Assembly (NCBI GenBank): GCA_015499995.1
Contig: JADNRV010000208.1
Coordinates: 1 to 64,000, forward strand
Source: Flammula alnicola
Taxonomy: Eukaryota; Basidiomycota; Agaricomycetes; Agaricales; Strophariaceae
Direction of reading: 5' to 3'
DNA: 64,000 bases
In this document: piece after piece, positions 1 to 12,018 of the stretch
Layout of the letters: every line of letters begins with the position of its first letter
Numbering within the stretch: position 1 is the stretch's first letter
Notes under the pieces: generated by a model
Database searches by the model: none
The model's input: the letters and a program-made list of their open reading frames with translations, nothing else
Told to the model about the DNA's origin: nothing
Position numbers and translations under genes: made by a program

Positions 1-306
1 TGGTGTCCAGTGGACGAGGAGTGGTCGTTTAATGTATTTGGGATTGACGTCGATGCCTTGTTGAGCTTGCTGGGGACGGCATTCGTCGGTACCGGAAAGG
101 CGAAGCGTCCGCAGGAGGTGGATAATAGGATGATGTGGACAGGGGCGGCAATGGTGTTGCTCGGAACGATTGGGTATACGATTGGTAGTAGTCGCTCGAG
201 GAGGCTAAGCCTGAAATCAAGAAGAACAAAATGGAATAGTAGATTGATTCTGTTAGGGTACTCTAGGTGTGTTTTTGGTTGTAATTCTTTTGTAATTTAT
301 GGCTAG
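1..306 (+). CDS. 3' end of an unidentified membrane protein (partial)
   Basis: An open frame runs from the window edge to a TAG near 306. It begins WCPVDEEWSFNVFGIDV and contains a hydrophobic helix (residues MMWTGAAMVLLGTIGYTIG), followed by an arginine/serine-rich tail. A hydrophobic stretch near the C-terminus suggests a tail-anchored or multi-pass membrane protein, but I do not recognise the family. The basic tail may not be the real end: another frame through 200-240 reads EEAKPEIKKNKME and stops, which would be reached if a small intron were spliced out around 175-205. The start lies outside the window. Confidence 0.35.
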   Translation, partial: WCPVDEEWSFNVFGIDVDALLSLLGTAFVGTGKAKRPQEVDNRMMWTGAAMVLLGTIGYTIGSSRSRRLSLKSRRTKWNSRLILLGYSRCVFGCNSFVIYG

Positions 307-309
307 CAA

Positions 310-1278
310 TATTAGGTCGTTGAAACGTTCACGCGTGACGTGTTATATGGCTTATATTTTTAAATTTATATAGACGAAATATAGGGTACATGCATCGCCT
401 GGCCAATCACCGGGCCCTTTCACAACCGTTCGGGCTCGCAAGGGGATGCCCGAGACGATGTCAGGATCGCATCGTCATTTCATACGGACCACCCGAGTCT
501 GACTGTTCACGGAGGTTGGTTACCGTCCGCAATGTGGAAATACTAACCTTTCACTCAAATCCTTTTAAGTACGAGGAGGTAGGCAGAAGAATGATGTCGG
601 CACAATTTCTCGGTCTCGGAAGATATACATAACCGTTGTCATTGGGTGCCAGCATGACGCGTGTAAGGCGACGTCAACGTGTCCTACTTCAAGTTGTTGT
701 ATTTGCATAATCAGTCTGCAGTTATCGCATCTGGCGCCGCTCCGAGGGGCAATTCGGTGAGGGTTACGGCGCCCAGTTTTGCTTTGCTGTCAACCTGAAT
801 GTGTATGACCCTTATTCTATACTTACAGCCACTCAAGAATCACAGGCCTCCTTGGCAAATCCTTACATTGTCAGTTAACTCAGGAAGTCGTCGTTGCATT
901 TGAAATTTCTGTTGCAACTTCGTGCAAACTTGAAATACGGTCTATATGCTGGCATTAATAGCGCTTGGAGTTGCTACCAGTAGCGCCCAATTGCGCTCAT
1001 TCTGGCCTGAGTGCTCAGTACACTCGATATGGGGACCTTGTGAGAGCATCCGGGTCGTTAACGATAACTTGGCCGGTGCGCATCCTAACGGGCTAAAATA
1101 AACTGCGGTCTCTCGTGGTCACGATCCTCGTAACATATTGTGCTTCGATTCTAATTATGAACCTCCACATATATCATATGTACTCTGTTTGCCATCGCAT
1201 AAATACTGGGAGGGTTTCGAAAAGCGAGACCATTCGCTCTCCTAACTCATAACTCCAACCTTCTGCAATTCCACCACA
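310..1278. other. Intergenic region upstream of the P450 gene
   Basis: No open frame here looks coding on either strand. The last 80 bases hold a TATA-like ATAAATA at about 1199-1205, roughly 75 bases before the P450 start codon, followed by a pyrimidine-rich leader. This is a plausible core promoter. No other motif or repeat was recognised. Confidence 0.4.
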
Positions 1279-4126
1279 ATGGAAATCCCTCCAGGGCCTC
1301 TGTACCTCCTCAAGCTATTGCCGTTCTTGTTCCTTCCCTCTGCTGTACTAGTCCTAGGCCTTTTAAGGATGGCGGAGTTGGAGTTAGGAGTCCTTTTCCC
1401 AACGTGGTTCTCTGTGCTGGCAGTCCTCTCTGCTCGTCCTGCTTTGTTCATCTTTCAACGCTACTACGCGAGATACGCCCATGCCAGAGCTGCTGCTGCC
1501 AATAACGCCTTTCTTCTCCCTCACGTCGAGGAAAAGAGCCCGAATTTCGCAGGTCTGTCAATCACAGCCAGGATGCTCCAAGATTTCAAGGGCGGATACC
1601 CAGGCAAGTTAACAGCTCTTACACCGGGAACAATGCCCTCGCGTCTGACCTACCTGAATCTTGCCTTTAGGAGATGCTTTTCTGGAGTGGATGGAGAAAT
1701 ACGGTCCTGCCTATCAGCTGAGACTTATGTCTGACAATCGGGTGCGCTCAATGACCGCCCAGCGACCTGACTTTACGCTGAAACTACGTTTATAATTATA
1801 GATTTATACAACTGAACCAGAGCACATCAAGGTACGAGCAAAATGACGTTTCTCCTAAATTTGATCTTTACGAAGTATGCCATTCAGCAAGTACTTGCTA
1901 CACAATTCGATTCATTCGAAAAAGGTGAGCATCTTGATCGACCTGATTTCTTTTTTGAGACCCAGCTAACATGTGGAGGCTAGGTCCCACCTCACAGGCA
2001 CAATTCCATTCCTTCCTCGGTACTGGGGTGTTCAACTCTGATGGTACGTCCAACTTTCACCGTTCGTTGAACAGTATACTGAGGACGATGTCAAATTTAT
2101 TTATAGGCGATATGTGGAAGTGGGTCCTCTTTAATCTTATCATCGTCAATTATTTACTTACATGCCAACTTCGTAGGTTCCATCGGACCATGACCCGTCC
2201 TTTCTTTACGAAAGACCGGCTTAGTCATTTAGAAATGTTTGACGAACAAGCAGATAATGCACTCCACCAGGCCAAGATACGCATAGCAGATGGACATCCC
2301 ATCGATTTCCAGGTAAGCGGTAGATTTTATCCGGTCAACTGACCTCGGACCTTTTTCTGATGGTCCATATCCTGAATTTAACTAGGACTTGGTCTCTCGC
2401 TTCACCCTCGACTCAGCCACCCAGTTCTTGTTCGGGCACAACGTCGAGTCCCTTTCTGCTGGCCTTCGCTACCCCGACTCCTCACCTCTCGCCAATTCGC
2501 CCGCCTTCCGCAACCACCCTTCGAACGTATTTGTCGACGCCTTTCTCGAGGGCCAAACTCGCTCAGCGGTCCGGGGAAGGGTCGGACCGAACTGGCCTTT
2601 GTTGGAATTTTGGAGCGACAAGATTAAGCCCCTTAGGAAGGTTATGGATAAGTTTACAGAACCTGTCTTGATTGAGGCATTGGCGAAGAAGGAGTCGGAG
2701 AAAGCCATCCAGGATGATGCTGATCATGGTGATACACTCCTCTCTCATTTGCTCCAGCATACGCAAGGTGAGGAAGTTTTTTTCCCTCGCAGTCGATTAG
2801 ATACTGATGAAATCATGTAAAGATACTACCGTTCTTAAGGATGAGGTCAGTGAACATGCGCTAAACTGCACAAGCTTTAAACAGATCTGAACCTGTTGAT
2901 TTCAGCTTCTGAACCTTCTCGTCGCTGGTCGGGATACGGTAAGCCCGAGCCGATTATTTTATTCAAGTAGACAACGCAATCTGACTCTCCATCCGAAAAA
3001 CTTGTAGACGGCAAGCACATTGACCTTTGCGCTCTACATGCTGGCCGAACATCCGGATGTCGCACGCCGCCTACGCGAAGAAATAATTGACAAAGTGGGG
3101 CCAACGAACAGACCAACATACGAGGATATCCGTGAGATGAAGTATCTTAGGGCGTTCATCAATGGTTTGTCATCCACTTTGTTTACTTTCTTACGTTATC
3201 TCACTGGTAATTTATAGAGGTCCTGAGGCTTTACCCGGCTGTGTAAGTTTGAAATTTATGTTCAAATTGGTGTAGAACGTCCAGCTCACACATAACTTGT
3301 CTTTAACAGACCTTTCGATGGCCGGTATGTCTATCTGGCTCTCGCATAGCCAAACCACTGACGTCGTAATTTAATATCACAGGACATCTAACAAAGCCGC
3401 TATATTGGAACAGAAGAAGCCTGGGTCCAAGCCTTATTATGTGGCCCCTAATACAAAGTCAGAATTTTTCCTAGCCTACAGTTTCGGTCTTAGTCGCTGA
3501 TCTCGATTTAACCAACTAACAGAGTCATCTATGGGATCTTCCACATGCATCGCAGAACCGACCTTTGGGGTCCTGATGGTACGTCTTTGCCTTTTCGACT
3601 TTCCGAGTCTGAGAAAGAGGACTGATGCATGATGCATGATCCCTTTAATTTTAGCGCTCGAATTCGATCCTGACCGCTTCCTAGACCAGCGCCTGAAAAA
3701 GTACTTGACGCCGAATCCGTTCATTTTCACCCCGTTCAATGCAGGCCCGCGTATATGTCTGGGACAACAGGTGCGTTTACCCCACTCGTTCTTTCTTATT
3801 GACATTGATCATTGTGGACTAAATTATGATTTTATTTACCACAGTTTGCGTACCAGGAAGTATCCTTCTTCCTTATCAGGCTGCATCAGCAATTCACGAA
3901 CTTCCGCCTTGCGCCTGATGCGCAGCCGGAGGATAGCAAGCCGCCTGCAAGCTGGGCAAAGTGTGGCGGACGCAAGGCGAGGGAGAAGGTCGCTCCTGCA
4001 TTGCATCTGACGATGTACGTGAAGGTTAGTAAACACCCTTTTTTCGGTTTATTCTCCGCTCATTGTTTCTGATTTTAGGGAGGCTTGTGGATCCGCATGG
4101 ATGAAGTTAAGCCCGACTTTGCTTAA
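1279..4126 (+). CDS. Cytochrome P450 monooxygenase, CYP63-like, 18 exons
   Basis: Haem-thiolate monooxygenase, expected to be anchored in the endoplasmic reticulum and fed electrons by P450 reductase. Splicing 1279-1603, 1671-1741, 1802-1831, 1888-1924, 1984-2043, 2107-2119, 2177-2312, 2386-2767, 2823-2845, 2906-2938, 3008-3164, 3218-3242, 3310-3324, 3383-3457, 3523-3578, 3655-3770, 3845-4024 and 4079-4126 gives 593 residues in frame, a usual length for CYP63. Visible parts are an N-terminal hydrophobic anchor, the I-helix AGRDTT (exons 10-11), the K-helix ExxR as EVLRLYP (exons 11-12), and the haem loop [12 protein letters not shown] (about 3733-3770) with its cysteine ligand. The N-terminal PPGP and C-terminal GGLW segments also resemble basidiomycete CYP63. 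Family members oxidise hydrocarbons, fatty acids and xenobiotics; the substrate here is unknown. Intron 1 appears to use a GC donor, and exons 6 and 13 are only 13 and 15 nt. Confidence 0.93.
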
Positions 4127-4722
4127 GGGCACCGTTGGCTCCATTATGAAAATAGTTGGATTCTATTTCGTTGTCATTTAATTAGAACTTGGTTTTGTTT
4201 TCTTGTTTAAAGCCTTGTGTATAACATGATTCCCATCCTTTGAAATAGCCCGAATGTACAGTATAGTACATGTCCTTCCATCATTCCATTAGATTTTGCT
4301 TATAAAAATTCTATGATTGTTTTTATATACATACTCGAAGGGAGGCGAGGTCACCACGGTTTGGCGTTGATTGAGCCTTCCAATTTCGTCGTCGCTCATG
4401 GTGTCCCTCCTCCTCTTATTTCCTGTGTTCTCTTTCCCTGACTAGCTAGTAGTAGCTACTGACTTGGTATGTAATGGACAGCCATAGTAGCTAGATCCTT
4501 AGTGAATTCAGAAGTGTTTAATCTCATCTATCCTGAGTTCTTATCCTGAGTTCTTAATATTAACTCTGGAACTTTGGTCCCTCCATTCCTGGCTTCAAAG
4601 CTAGCCATATTTAAGGTCTGAGAAACTCACTTCTTGCCTAACATTCTCAAAAGTTCATGAGAGGCTTAGTAGGTATTTAATATTATTAGACTTCCTATGC
4701 AAGTGACAGTCAGAAGTAGAAT
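4127..4722. other. Intergenic region between convergent P450 and kinase genes
   Basis: AT-rich spacer between two convergent 3' ends. It contains a short tandem doubling of TATCCTGAGTTCT near 4528-4553 and no coding frame. Confidence 0.4.
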
Positions 4723-6149
4723 CTACAAGCCATCTACTTCATTCATCTCATCATCCAGCTCAGACAGGTTTTTAGCATATCGACACCTCTCCAAGTCCAC
4801 CAAGAAAACTTCACCTCTTTCCGTCCTACAAAAGTTACGGCGTGCAATATCGCCATGAACAAACCCAGCATTGTGAATGTGTTGGAGAGCCGCCTTCATC
4901 TTCATACGAAGTGTCTGGTCAATTTGTTCGTCCTGTGGAATAGCATTACCAATGGGTTCCAGTGCAAGGAGCCGCAAAATGCCCCAAACTTCGTAGAAGC
5001 CGTACAGTGTGGGGATCACCTGGCCTTGGAGATCTTGAAGAGCCGCATAGGCACAGGCTTCACCTTCTAGCATATCTGCCACATCGTGATAGCGCAAGAT
5101 ATCGACAACTTTGTAGATAACGTGGAGGTCATCTTCCTCAGTGGATGATTGCAGAAGTCGCCCGTTTACCACACAACCCTTCGCTCCACGGCGCGCAGAG
5201 CTCAGGTCAAAAATGCAGAGGCGAAAGTCAAGGGCAAGGCACTGGTATTTGCCATCAATGGGAGGCATATGATACGGATACCTTTTAGCCTTGTGAATGG
5301 CTTTCTTCTGTTCCGTCAAGGCAGCCGTCGAGGTTCCAAAGGTTTGAGATGGAGAGGCGGAATCGGGGTTGGGGGATGCATAAAACCAGTCATCCTCTGC
5401 AAGCAAGACCATTCCAACCCATGCTTTCAGCATCGAGATTGGTCCACCTAGTTTGAACAGATAGTACTCGAGAGTCTTACGTCCCGATGTTTCAGCGCGG
5501 CGCAGGAACCAGGCACGCTTCCAATTGGTAAGAATGCCATACTTGTTGTTGTTGAAAGTCATATATCCGTAGATCTGTTGGAGAGCCTCCAAGGACTGTC
5601 GGCTGAGGGAGTCACAACGAGTACCTTCAAAGGCAGCGGGAAGATCCTTCAGATCCGCCACCCACCAAGTTTTGTACTCGACCTATGCAAGTGGGGTTTA
5701 ACAACGCATACACATATAGTGACTGCTACACGCACAATGACTTTCGGGTGCGGCTCAGAACCCTTGACCCATGAGAAATCCGGATCTCCTACGACATTTC
5801 CGCCATCTGGAGAGATGAATTCTCCCTCCACCCCCAACATCTTCAACACCTCTTCAACCGGCTCATGCAATTCGACCGTTGCGTGGACACGGATCTTTTC
5901 TTCGCTTGCAACAACTCTTGTTTTTGGCGACCGAGCGATGGAAAAAGGTGCAGGAGGTAAATTGGCGCATTTAGTTGCAGATTGGATGGCTTTGTGAATG
6001 TCAAGGGGGAAGGAGGTCCAAGGTGCGAGAGTTTCAAGATCGGTCCTCACCGGCACCCGTGGTGTCGATTGGGCAGCACTATGGAAAGCAGGATTGAGCA
6101 CTGCATTTCCGTAATCCGTAAAAGGTAGCTCTGGGAAGCTCGTTTGCAT
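4723..6149 (-). CDS. Fungal protein kinase-like protein (FunK1-like)
   Basis: Two exons on the minus strand (6149-5736 and 5682-4723), with a 53 nt intron whose removal reads PKVIVEYKTWWVADLKDL, encode 457 residues. The middle segment LQQIYGYMTFNNNKYGILTN followed by WKRAWFLRR is typical of the fungal kinase-like family often annotated FunK1. Near the C-terminus are a catalytic-loop motif, GFVHGDIARRNF, and FLVDLERC at the position of the metal-binding DFG, here DLE. A glycine-rich ATP loop is not obvious. The HxD aspartate and following asparagine are present, so catalysis is possible but unproven. The longer frame upstream begins with TTG, so the first ATG (6149) is taken as the start. Substrate and role are unknown; such kinases are amplified in multicellular basidiomycetes. 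Confidence 0.8.
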
Positions 6150-6691
6150 TGTACAAGTCTGCAGAGAGAAAGCGTCGGGAAGGATGGTGTTCAACAAGAG
6201 TCTGTAAATTTCGAACCGCGGCAGCAGGAAAGTGTGACGTAATGGTCATGAGGGTTAAGTCTCTCCCTCATCGAGTCCGAATTTATGAGGATCGTTCTTT
6301 TAACCGTCCATCCCATTGCATTTTTGCCAAGCGACAAGGCGCGACGACTCGACAGGACGCTGCTATATTAGGACGAGGAAGGAGCAACTGATCCAGCCAA
6401 ATGTCGATCCCTTCCACGTTATACATAGAGCTCATTATACATATACAGTAATACAAGCTTCGTCTTTCTCGTTGTTAAGATACATTATGTTCGGATGCAT
6501 CGGAAATCGGCGACGGTCTGTTGCATAACAGTCTGCAAGAAAGACGTTGGGGTCTGGACAGTGTTGGGGGGTATGTGTGGATGGAGAAGGGTATCTCCAC
6601 CAGTCTGAGTAAGAAGAGCCGGGCTGAGCGGGAAAGGAGAGAAGCGAGGAGTGCGGTGGTATGAAGTGGCTGTGAAGGGTAGAGGGGAATC
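6150..6691. other. Intergenic: kinase 5' flank and calcineurin B 3' flank
   Basis: About 540 bases between the kinase start and the stop codon of the calcineurin B gene. Short open frames are present but show no recognisable similarity. No repeats seen. Confidence 0.35.
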
Positions 6692-7619
6692 TCAAAATAG
6701 GTCTTCCAGAGTCATTTGTTTCACGATATCCTTGCGGAGGCGAACAAGATAAGATACAGCGTGGAAGCATAGAGAAAGGGTATGGCATACCGTGTTGGCT
6801 ACGGTTTGAGAGAACTCTTCGAAGTTCAATTTTCCGTCTCCGTCTTGATCTGCCTCCATTATCGTCTTGTCGACGATTTGCTGCAGTTGTTGGTCCTGAA
6901 TGGGGCAGTTTAGCGGAGACTCGGAAGGGGGAAAAACGTAGGTCCGAACCTTGAGGTTGTTCCCTACCATCATCTTGAGCACTAGGAAGAGCTCTCCATT
7001 CGAGATGAATCCATCGCGATCAACGTCGTATACATTGAAGGCGACTGGATGTCGTCGGCGGACACGCAAATCAGCCTCAATCGTAAAAGCAGCGTATTGT
7101 TTATGACAAACATCTTAGTTTTTCTTCCCGTCCTCCTCGACTGCTGAATGCGCTCAAGCCCCCAACGAATTCCTGGAAATCGACGGTACCTCCACCACTG
7201 ATAACCGATGAGGAGATGCAAAGCAGCGATGGGAGGTTTAGGATACTCACTCTTCGTCGAAGATAGCAATCATCCGTGAAGCGAGGGGATTCGTCGCGAT
7301 CTGCGGTATTTGCAGGAACTCTTCACGATCAATCGATCCTGAGCCGTCGCTGTTATGTGGTTGATTCATGGTCAACGGAGAGTTAAAAGGCAGAGGGTAT
7401 GCTACGCACCTATCGAGCTTCATGAACCGCTTCTTTAACCGCTCCAGCTCTGGCTGCGTGACTGCATGCACATCGTCAGTAACCGTGGTTTGGGCGTGGA
7501 GGGGAGCATACAGTTGGAGCGTCTCTCCATGTCCTCCATAAACTGCGAGGCTGGGCGGTATTGTGATCAAGATCCATGTGTAAAAGAGTAAATGAAGGAG
7601 GCATACGCGATTGACCCAT
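6692..7619 (-). CDS. CNB1: Calcineurin regulatory subunit B
   Basis: Calcium-binding regulatory subunit of the serine/threonine phosphatase calcineurin; with the catalytic A subunit it links Ca2+/calmodulin signals to stress, cation and morphogenesis responses. Eight exons on the minus strand (7619-7607, 7550-7512, 7461-7410, 7349-7251, 7197-7112, 7044-6950, 6895-6791, 6730-6692) splice to 175 residues, the normal length. The start MGQSPSQF keeps the MG N-myristoylation signal. Four EF-hands can be read: [36 protein letters not shown] and [12 protein letters not shown]. The helix [12 protein letters not shown] before the first hand is a family hallmark. Exon 1 is only 13 nt. It is head to head with the MSS1 gene, with 217 bases between start codons. 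Confidence 0.96.
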
Positions 7620-7836
7620 TTTTAAAGGCTTAGGATCTTAGAAGAATAAATTGAATGGTGGAGTTGGAAGCTGCAGCTGAGGGGAATGGCGTTGTTGGGA
7701 GGTCTGGAAAGCGAGATAAGCTTGGCATCATGCAACGTCCATTGCCAATGGCAATACCTCTCGGCGCGTGGGACATTGATCATGTGCCGGATTTTTGTGA
7801 TCGGCTCGGGCACTCAGCTGTGCCAGCTTTCTTCCC
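7620..7836. promoter_or_regulatory. Shared divergent promoter region of calcineurin B and MSS1
   Basis: Only 217 bases separate the ATG of the minus-strand calcineurin B gene (7619) from the ATG of the plus-strand MSS1 gene (7837). Both promoters and both 5' leaders must lie in it or overlap the genes. No clear TATA box was found. Confidence 0.55.
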
Positions 7837-9929
7837 ATGTTCAACATCGCGAAATGGGTCTCGACGACGGAGACACATTGCCTAAGGAACCTCGCCAGGC
7901 AGAAAAATGCACCCGTATATCGACATTGCCGAAGAAGTTTTACCACTCTCCCTACGACTGACGCCCAACGGCCCACAATTTACGCTCTTTCGACGCCTCC
8001 GGGAAAAGGTGGCGTCGCGATTGTACGCGTCTCTGGGCCTGATGCTTTGCTGGTGTGGAAGCGCATGGTGCGCTCGCACAATCCAACCAAGGAAGTCAAG
8101 GATCCGACGCCTTGGAAGGTGCAGCGTTGCCGTATTGTGCACCCCGAAAACGAATCGTTAATAGACGATGGTTTGGCTATTTACTTCCGAGGTTCGTGGC
8201 GTTCATTCATTAAAATACGTGTTCTGTATATACTATGAATGTTGACCCACTACGTGATATACAGCCCCATATTCTTACACAACCAAGCCGACACTGGAGC
8301 TTCACATTCACTCTGGCCGAGCTCTAATTTCTGCACTTCTATCATCGCTTTCCCTCCTTCCAACTCTCCGTCCTGCTGAACCGGGCGAATTTACGCGTCA
8401 GGCTCTACTTGGTGGTCGTCTAGATCTGACACAGGTCGAAGGATTGCACGATTTGATCGAAGCCGATACAGAAGTTCAACGACTGTGGGCCTTGGGAAGT
8501 GCAGGGGTTTGTGTCGTCTCTTCCGACATTCCAAGCCGATAAATGCTGACTTTCATGTTGGCTTTAGGGAGAAACACGCGCAGAGTATGATTCGTTGCGT
8601 AGACAAATCATTCACTGCTTAGCCCAAGTGGAAGCTCTCATCGATTTCGGAGAAGGCGAAGATATTGAAGAAGGGGTTTACGACCAAGGTGCTTTTCTAA
8701 CTCTTTTAGCAATTCGTAAATACTAACTGCATTTTATGCAGCAAAAGCTGAGGCATCTCTGCTCCTTTCGCAAATTCAGAAACATCTATCTGATAATAGA
8801 AGAGGAGAACTGGTGCGTTCCGGAATAAAGATGGCCATTTTCGGACCTCCGAATGCCGGGAAAAGCAGCCTGTTTAATTATTTGGGTATGCTCTTTTCCT
8901 ATTAGACTATATCAAGGCCCTTCAGAGCTCTATTGACCCAACTTTCCATGTAGCAAATCGACCAGCTTCGATCGTAACTCCCATCCCAGGAACCACGCGA
9001 GACGTCCTCGAATTGATGCTTGACATCGGAGGCCTTCCGGTTGTCGTAGCCGACACAGCGGGCTTGCGCAAGACGGAAGACGTGGTCGAAGAAATCGGCG
9101 TTCAGCGAGGCATGGAGGCGTGAGTTTTTTCAACTTGACCAACCCTAGAAGTCTGTCAATCCGAATATATGCGCTGACTTCCAATCATCTAGGATAAAAA
9201 ATGCAGACATTTCTCTCTGCGTCTTGCCTCTGCCTGACGTGCTATCCACCTCAGCACAGAAAACAAGAATTACTATTCCTCCTAGTGTCCGCAGCCTCGT
9301 CACCCCTGAGACCTATTTCTTCCTCAATAAATCGGATCTGGTGCAGCCTTCTCAGGCCATCCTTCCTCCTGAGGAGCATTGGACATCGGACGCCGATGCA
9401 GACGCAGACGCAGACGCAGACGCCGTCGTGGATTTGAGAGGCCGGGCATGGTCAGCCAGTCTTGCGACTGGAGAAGGAGCACACACCTTTGTGCAAGGTC
9501 TAGCAGGGGCTTTGAAGACCCGGTATGTCGAATGTGCCATTTCTTGCACCTTGAAAAAAATTCTCACCAACTCGCCACTCTCGTACTTTTCTTTTCTAGG
9601 TTTAACATCGACGACCATAACCACTGCCAATCACAACGCAAGATCCACTCTCCGATCATAACCCGTGCTCGTCATCGGGTGCACCTCGAATCGGCTTGCA
9701 AGTTCATCGAGGCGTTCCTTGCTTTACGTGAGCACAAATTCCCCTGGGCCTTCTCACATTGATTGATTGACTGAGGAAATATCGTTTCATGAACTTAGCC
9801 CCGGAAGACGTGGTTCTCGCAGCTGAAGAGCTTCGATATGCCGCGCAGGCTGTCGGGCGCGTAACGGGCGATATTGGGGTCGAGGATGTGCTAGATGCGC
9901 TGTTTAGGGATTTTTGTATTGGGAAATAG
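7837..9929 (+). CDS. MSS1: Mitochondrial tRNA-modification GTPase MSS1/MnmE
   Basis: GTPase that acts with the GidA/MTO1 partner to modify the wobble uridine of mitochondrial tRNAs. Eight exons (7837-8191, 8265-8506, 8568-8688, 8742-8885, 8954-9119, 9193-9522, 9600-9727, 9799-9929) give 538 residues. An arginine-rich leader resembling a mitochondrial targeting peptide precedes the TrmE N-domain ([22 protein letters not shown], in part; then [30 protein letters not shown]). The embedded G domain has GPPNAGKSS (G1), PGTTRD (G2), DTAGLR (G3) and NKSD (G4). The protein ends FCIGK, the conserved C-terminus that carries the catalytic cysteine. An unusual (Asp-Ala)6 run encoded at 9389-9424 sits in the loop after NKSD. 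All introns are GT-AG. Confidence 0.96.
9389..9424 (+). repeat. In-frame GAC-GCA hexanucleotide run in MSS1
   Basis: Twelve codons alternate Asp and Ala (six DA pairs), with mostly identical GACGCA units. The run sits between the G4 motif and the C-terminal helical domain, so it should form a flexible acidic loop. Being a short tandem repeat, its length may vary between strains. Confidence 0.85.
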
Positions 9930-10459
9930 GATGGCGGCGTATAAGGCGTGCATATATATGGGTCATTTGATGACGTGAGTGGATGTGATAATGCTAGCAG
10001 CTAATCCTGTTATTGATATTTTAATTATTTGACAATTCTTAGGCTCACATCGTTGCAGTTTGTATAGCTGCCAATTGACCTTCTGGAAAGGCCTGTTGTC
10101 AAACGGATTTTCTTAAAAAATTATGGATGTGATCCTTACTTCTTGACTATGTTCCGACCTTTTACGACACCCCATGCTCTCAAGAACACATCTAGAGCTT
10201 TTAAGCGATAGTCATCTTCTTTTCACTTCTCGTCACCACACATCTTTCCTTAGTTTCTGTCGGGCTTCTGATATTCTGCCCACGTGTCGGACATGGTCTG
10301 ATGGGGGGTGGAAAACCAAGGACCAGGGTCAGTAAGCAGTGTTTACTATTAGTCCTGGCCGCATTTATCACGGTTACTTACCTTGTCCGTACATAAGCAG
10401 ACCGCATACCATCAAACTGACACCCCATTGGAGTTCGCCACACCTTGCCTCACCTAACC
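9930..10459. other. Intergenic region between MSS1 and an F-box-like gene
   Basis: No coding frame recognised. The final stretch is pyrimidine-rich and leads into the ATG at 10460, which has a good context (ccATGG). Confidence 0.35.
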
Positions 10460-12018
10460 ATGGACCCCATACCTCAAGATATCGTTAAAACCATCATCGA
10501 TCTCGTCGCGACTACTGATATACTCAAATTGGAGGACCGACAAGCCGCGCTGCGCGCCTGCGCCCCCGTATCCACTTCATTCCTCTTCCTAGTTCGTCGT
10601 CACCGATTTCGGACTGTCGTCATTCGTGTGGGTGGGCACGAGGCCGAACTCTCGCAGGCAGAGAAGACGAGACTACGCCTTCTTTCAAGCATCATCGCCG
10701 ATGATCCTTTTGCCCAGACGTTCCGCTCTGTGGTGTCGCAGATCCGCGAGCTGAAGATCGAATTTACTCTGGATGGAATGGATGACGATGAAGTGGATGA
10801 CGATGCCGCGATGGACACTTCAAGGTTTGACGACTACTATATGTATCGCGAAGACGACGAGGACGAGGACGAGGACGAGGACGATGACGATGACGAAGAT
10901 GAGGACGAGGATGACGAGGACGATCACCTCCGAGGCATCATCAAAATTTTCTCTAGCGTGCAAGAAGTCGCCTGCACTTTTGACGAGTCTCCAGATTACT
11001 GGTGTTGGACTGAGATGGATGACGCATTCAGCACCGCCATTGCTGAGCTATGCCGCCTTCCCACTGTAACGTCCCTCCGATTCGAATACGTCTGCGAGTT
11101 CCCAGCTGAAATCATAACGAACTGTCCCAACCTCAAACATCTCACACTGAGAAATGTGGAAACCGCAGATGGTCGGACTGAAGAGCCGGAGTTCCCATAT
11201 GAAGAAGAGCTTGAAGACATACCACCGCACTTGAATCCCCCTCGAGTACGCGATGAAGGACTATCGATTGTCAGGCTTGAATCATTGGACATATCCTCGT
11301 CGAACTCGTTGCTGGAATCGTTGTTGGGTTCATCGTCCTTGGTCTTTTCTGGCCTCCGGTCGCTCAAGGGGCATATGTCCGGAATCAGAGAGGCCCTCCT
11401 GAATTGGCATGTAATGCAGATGGCCGCAGCATCTCTGGAGACTTTGGAACTCGAGGATGTCCTTCCCATGAATTGTGAGTTTCTGTTTCAACCGTCTTCT
11501 TCATCCGCCAGTCGCCTAAGACTATATTTTGCACAGATACAAACATGTATCATTACACAATCGATTTGGGAAAATGTAGAAACCTGAAGCACCTCTCACT
11601 TTCGGGAAGTCTTAGTGGGATCAACAAACTTGAACGCCTTCCGCTCGGAATGTGGGGTTTGGTGGAGGGTATCACCAGACCGAGTACCACCGAATCCATC
11701 GAACTTCAACTCAAACTCACCACGTTATTTCAAGGAGCTGAAAACTCCGTATTCTCTCCCTGGGCGACATTCGACGCCGCTTTGATGAGCCCAAACCTCC
11801 CAAACCTACGTACCGTCGACGTCGGTTTCGCCATACATTATAACTGGACAGAGGACGCGGCAGGCAACAACCAGACCAACGAAGCAGCAGCGGTCAACAT
11901 TCGCCAGCGCCTCCTATCTGTTCTACCTTCGACGTTGTCGACCAAGTTGCTCAATATTGCAGTCAACGTCGAAGGACATGCCGTCCAGGGAGTCTTCACT
12001 CCTGAATCTTCGCCATAA
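10460..12018 (+). CDS. F-box-like/LRR-like protein with an acidic tract
   Basis: Two exons (10460-11474 and 11537-12018) encode 498 residues. The N-terminus (PIPQDIVKTIIDLVA, then LRACAPVSTSFLFLVRRHRF) matches the degenerate F-box of the family seen repeatedly in this window, where the F-box would bind Skp1 and the rest select substrates for SCF ubiquitin ligase. The body has irregular leucine-rich repeats (NCPNLKHLTLRNVE, SLETLELEDV, CRNLKHLSLSGSL). An unbroken Asp/Glu-rich run of about 24 residues is encoded near 10852-10923, apparently an expanded GAC/GAG repeat. The intron sits just before a Y-T-N segment, the same place as in the 14.3-15.8 kb paralogue. The target protein is unknown; F-box assignment rests on motif reading only. 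Confidence 0.78.
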
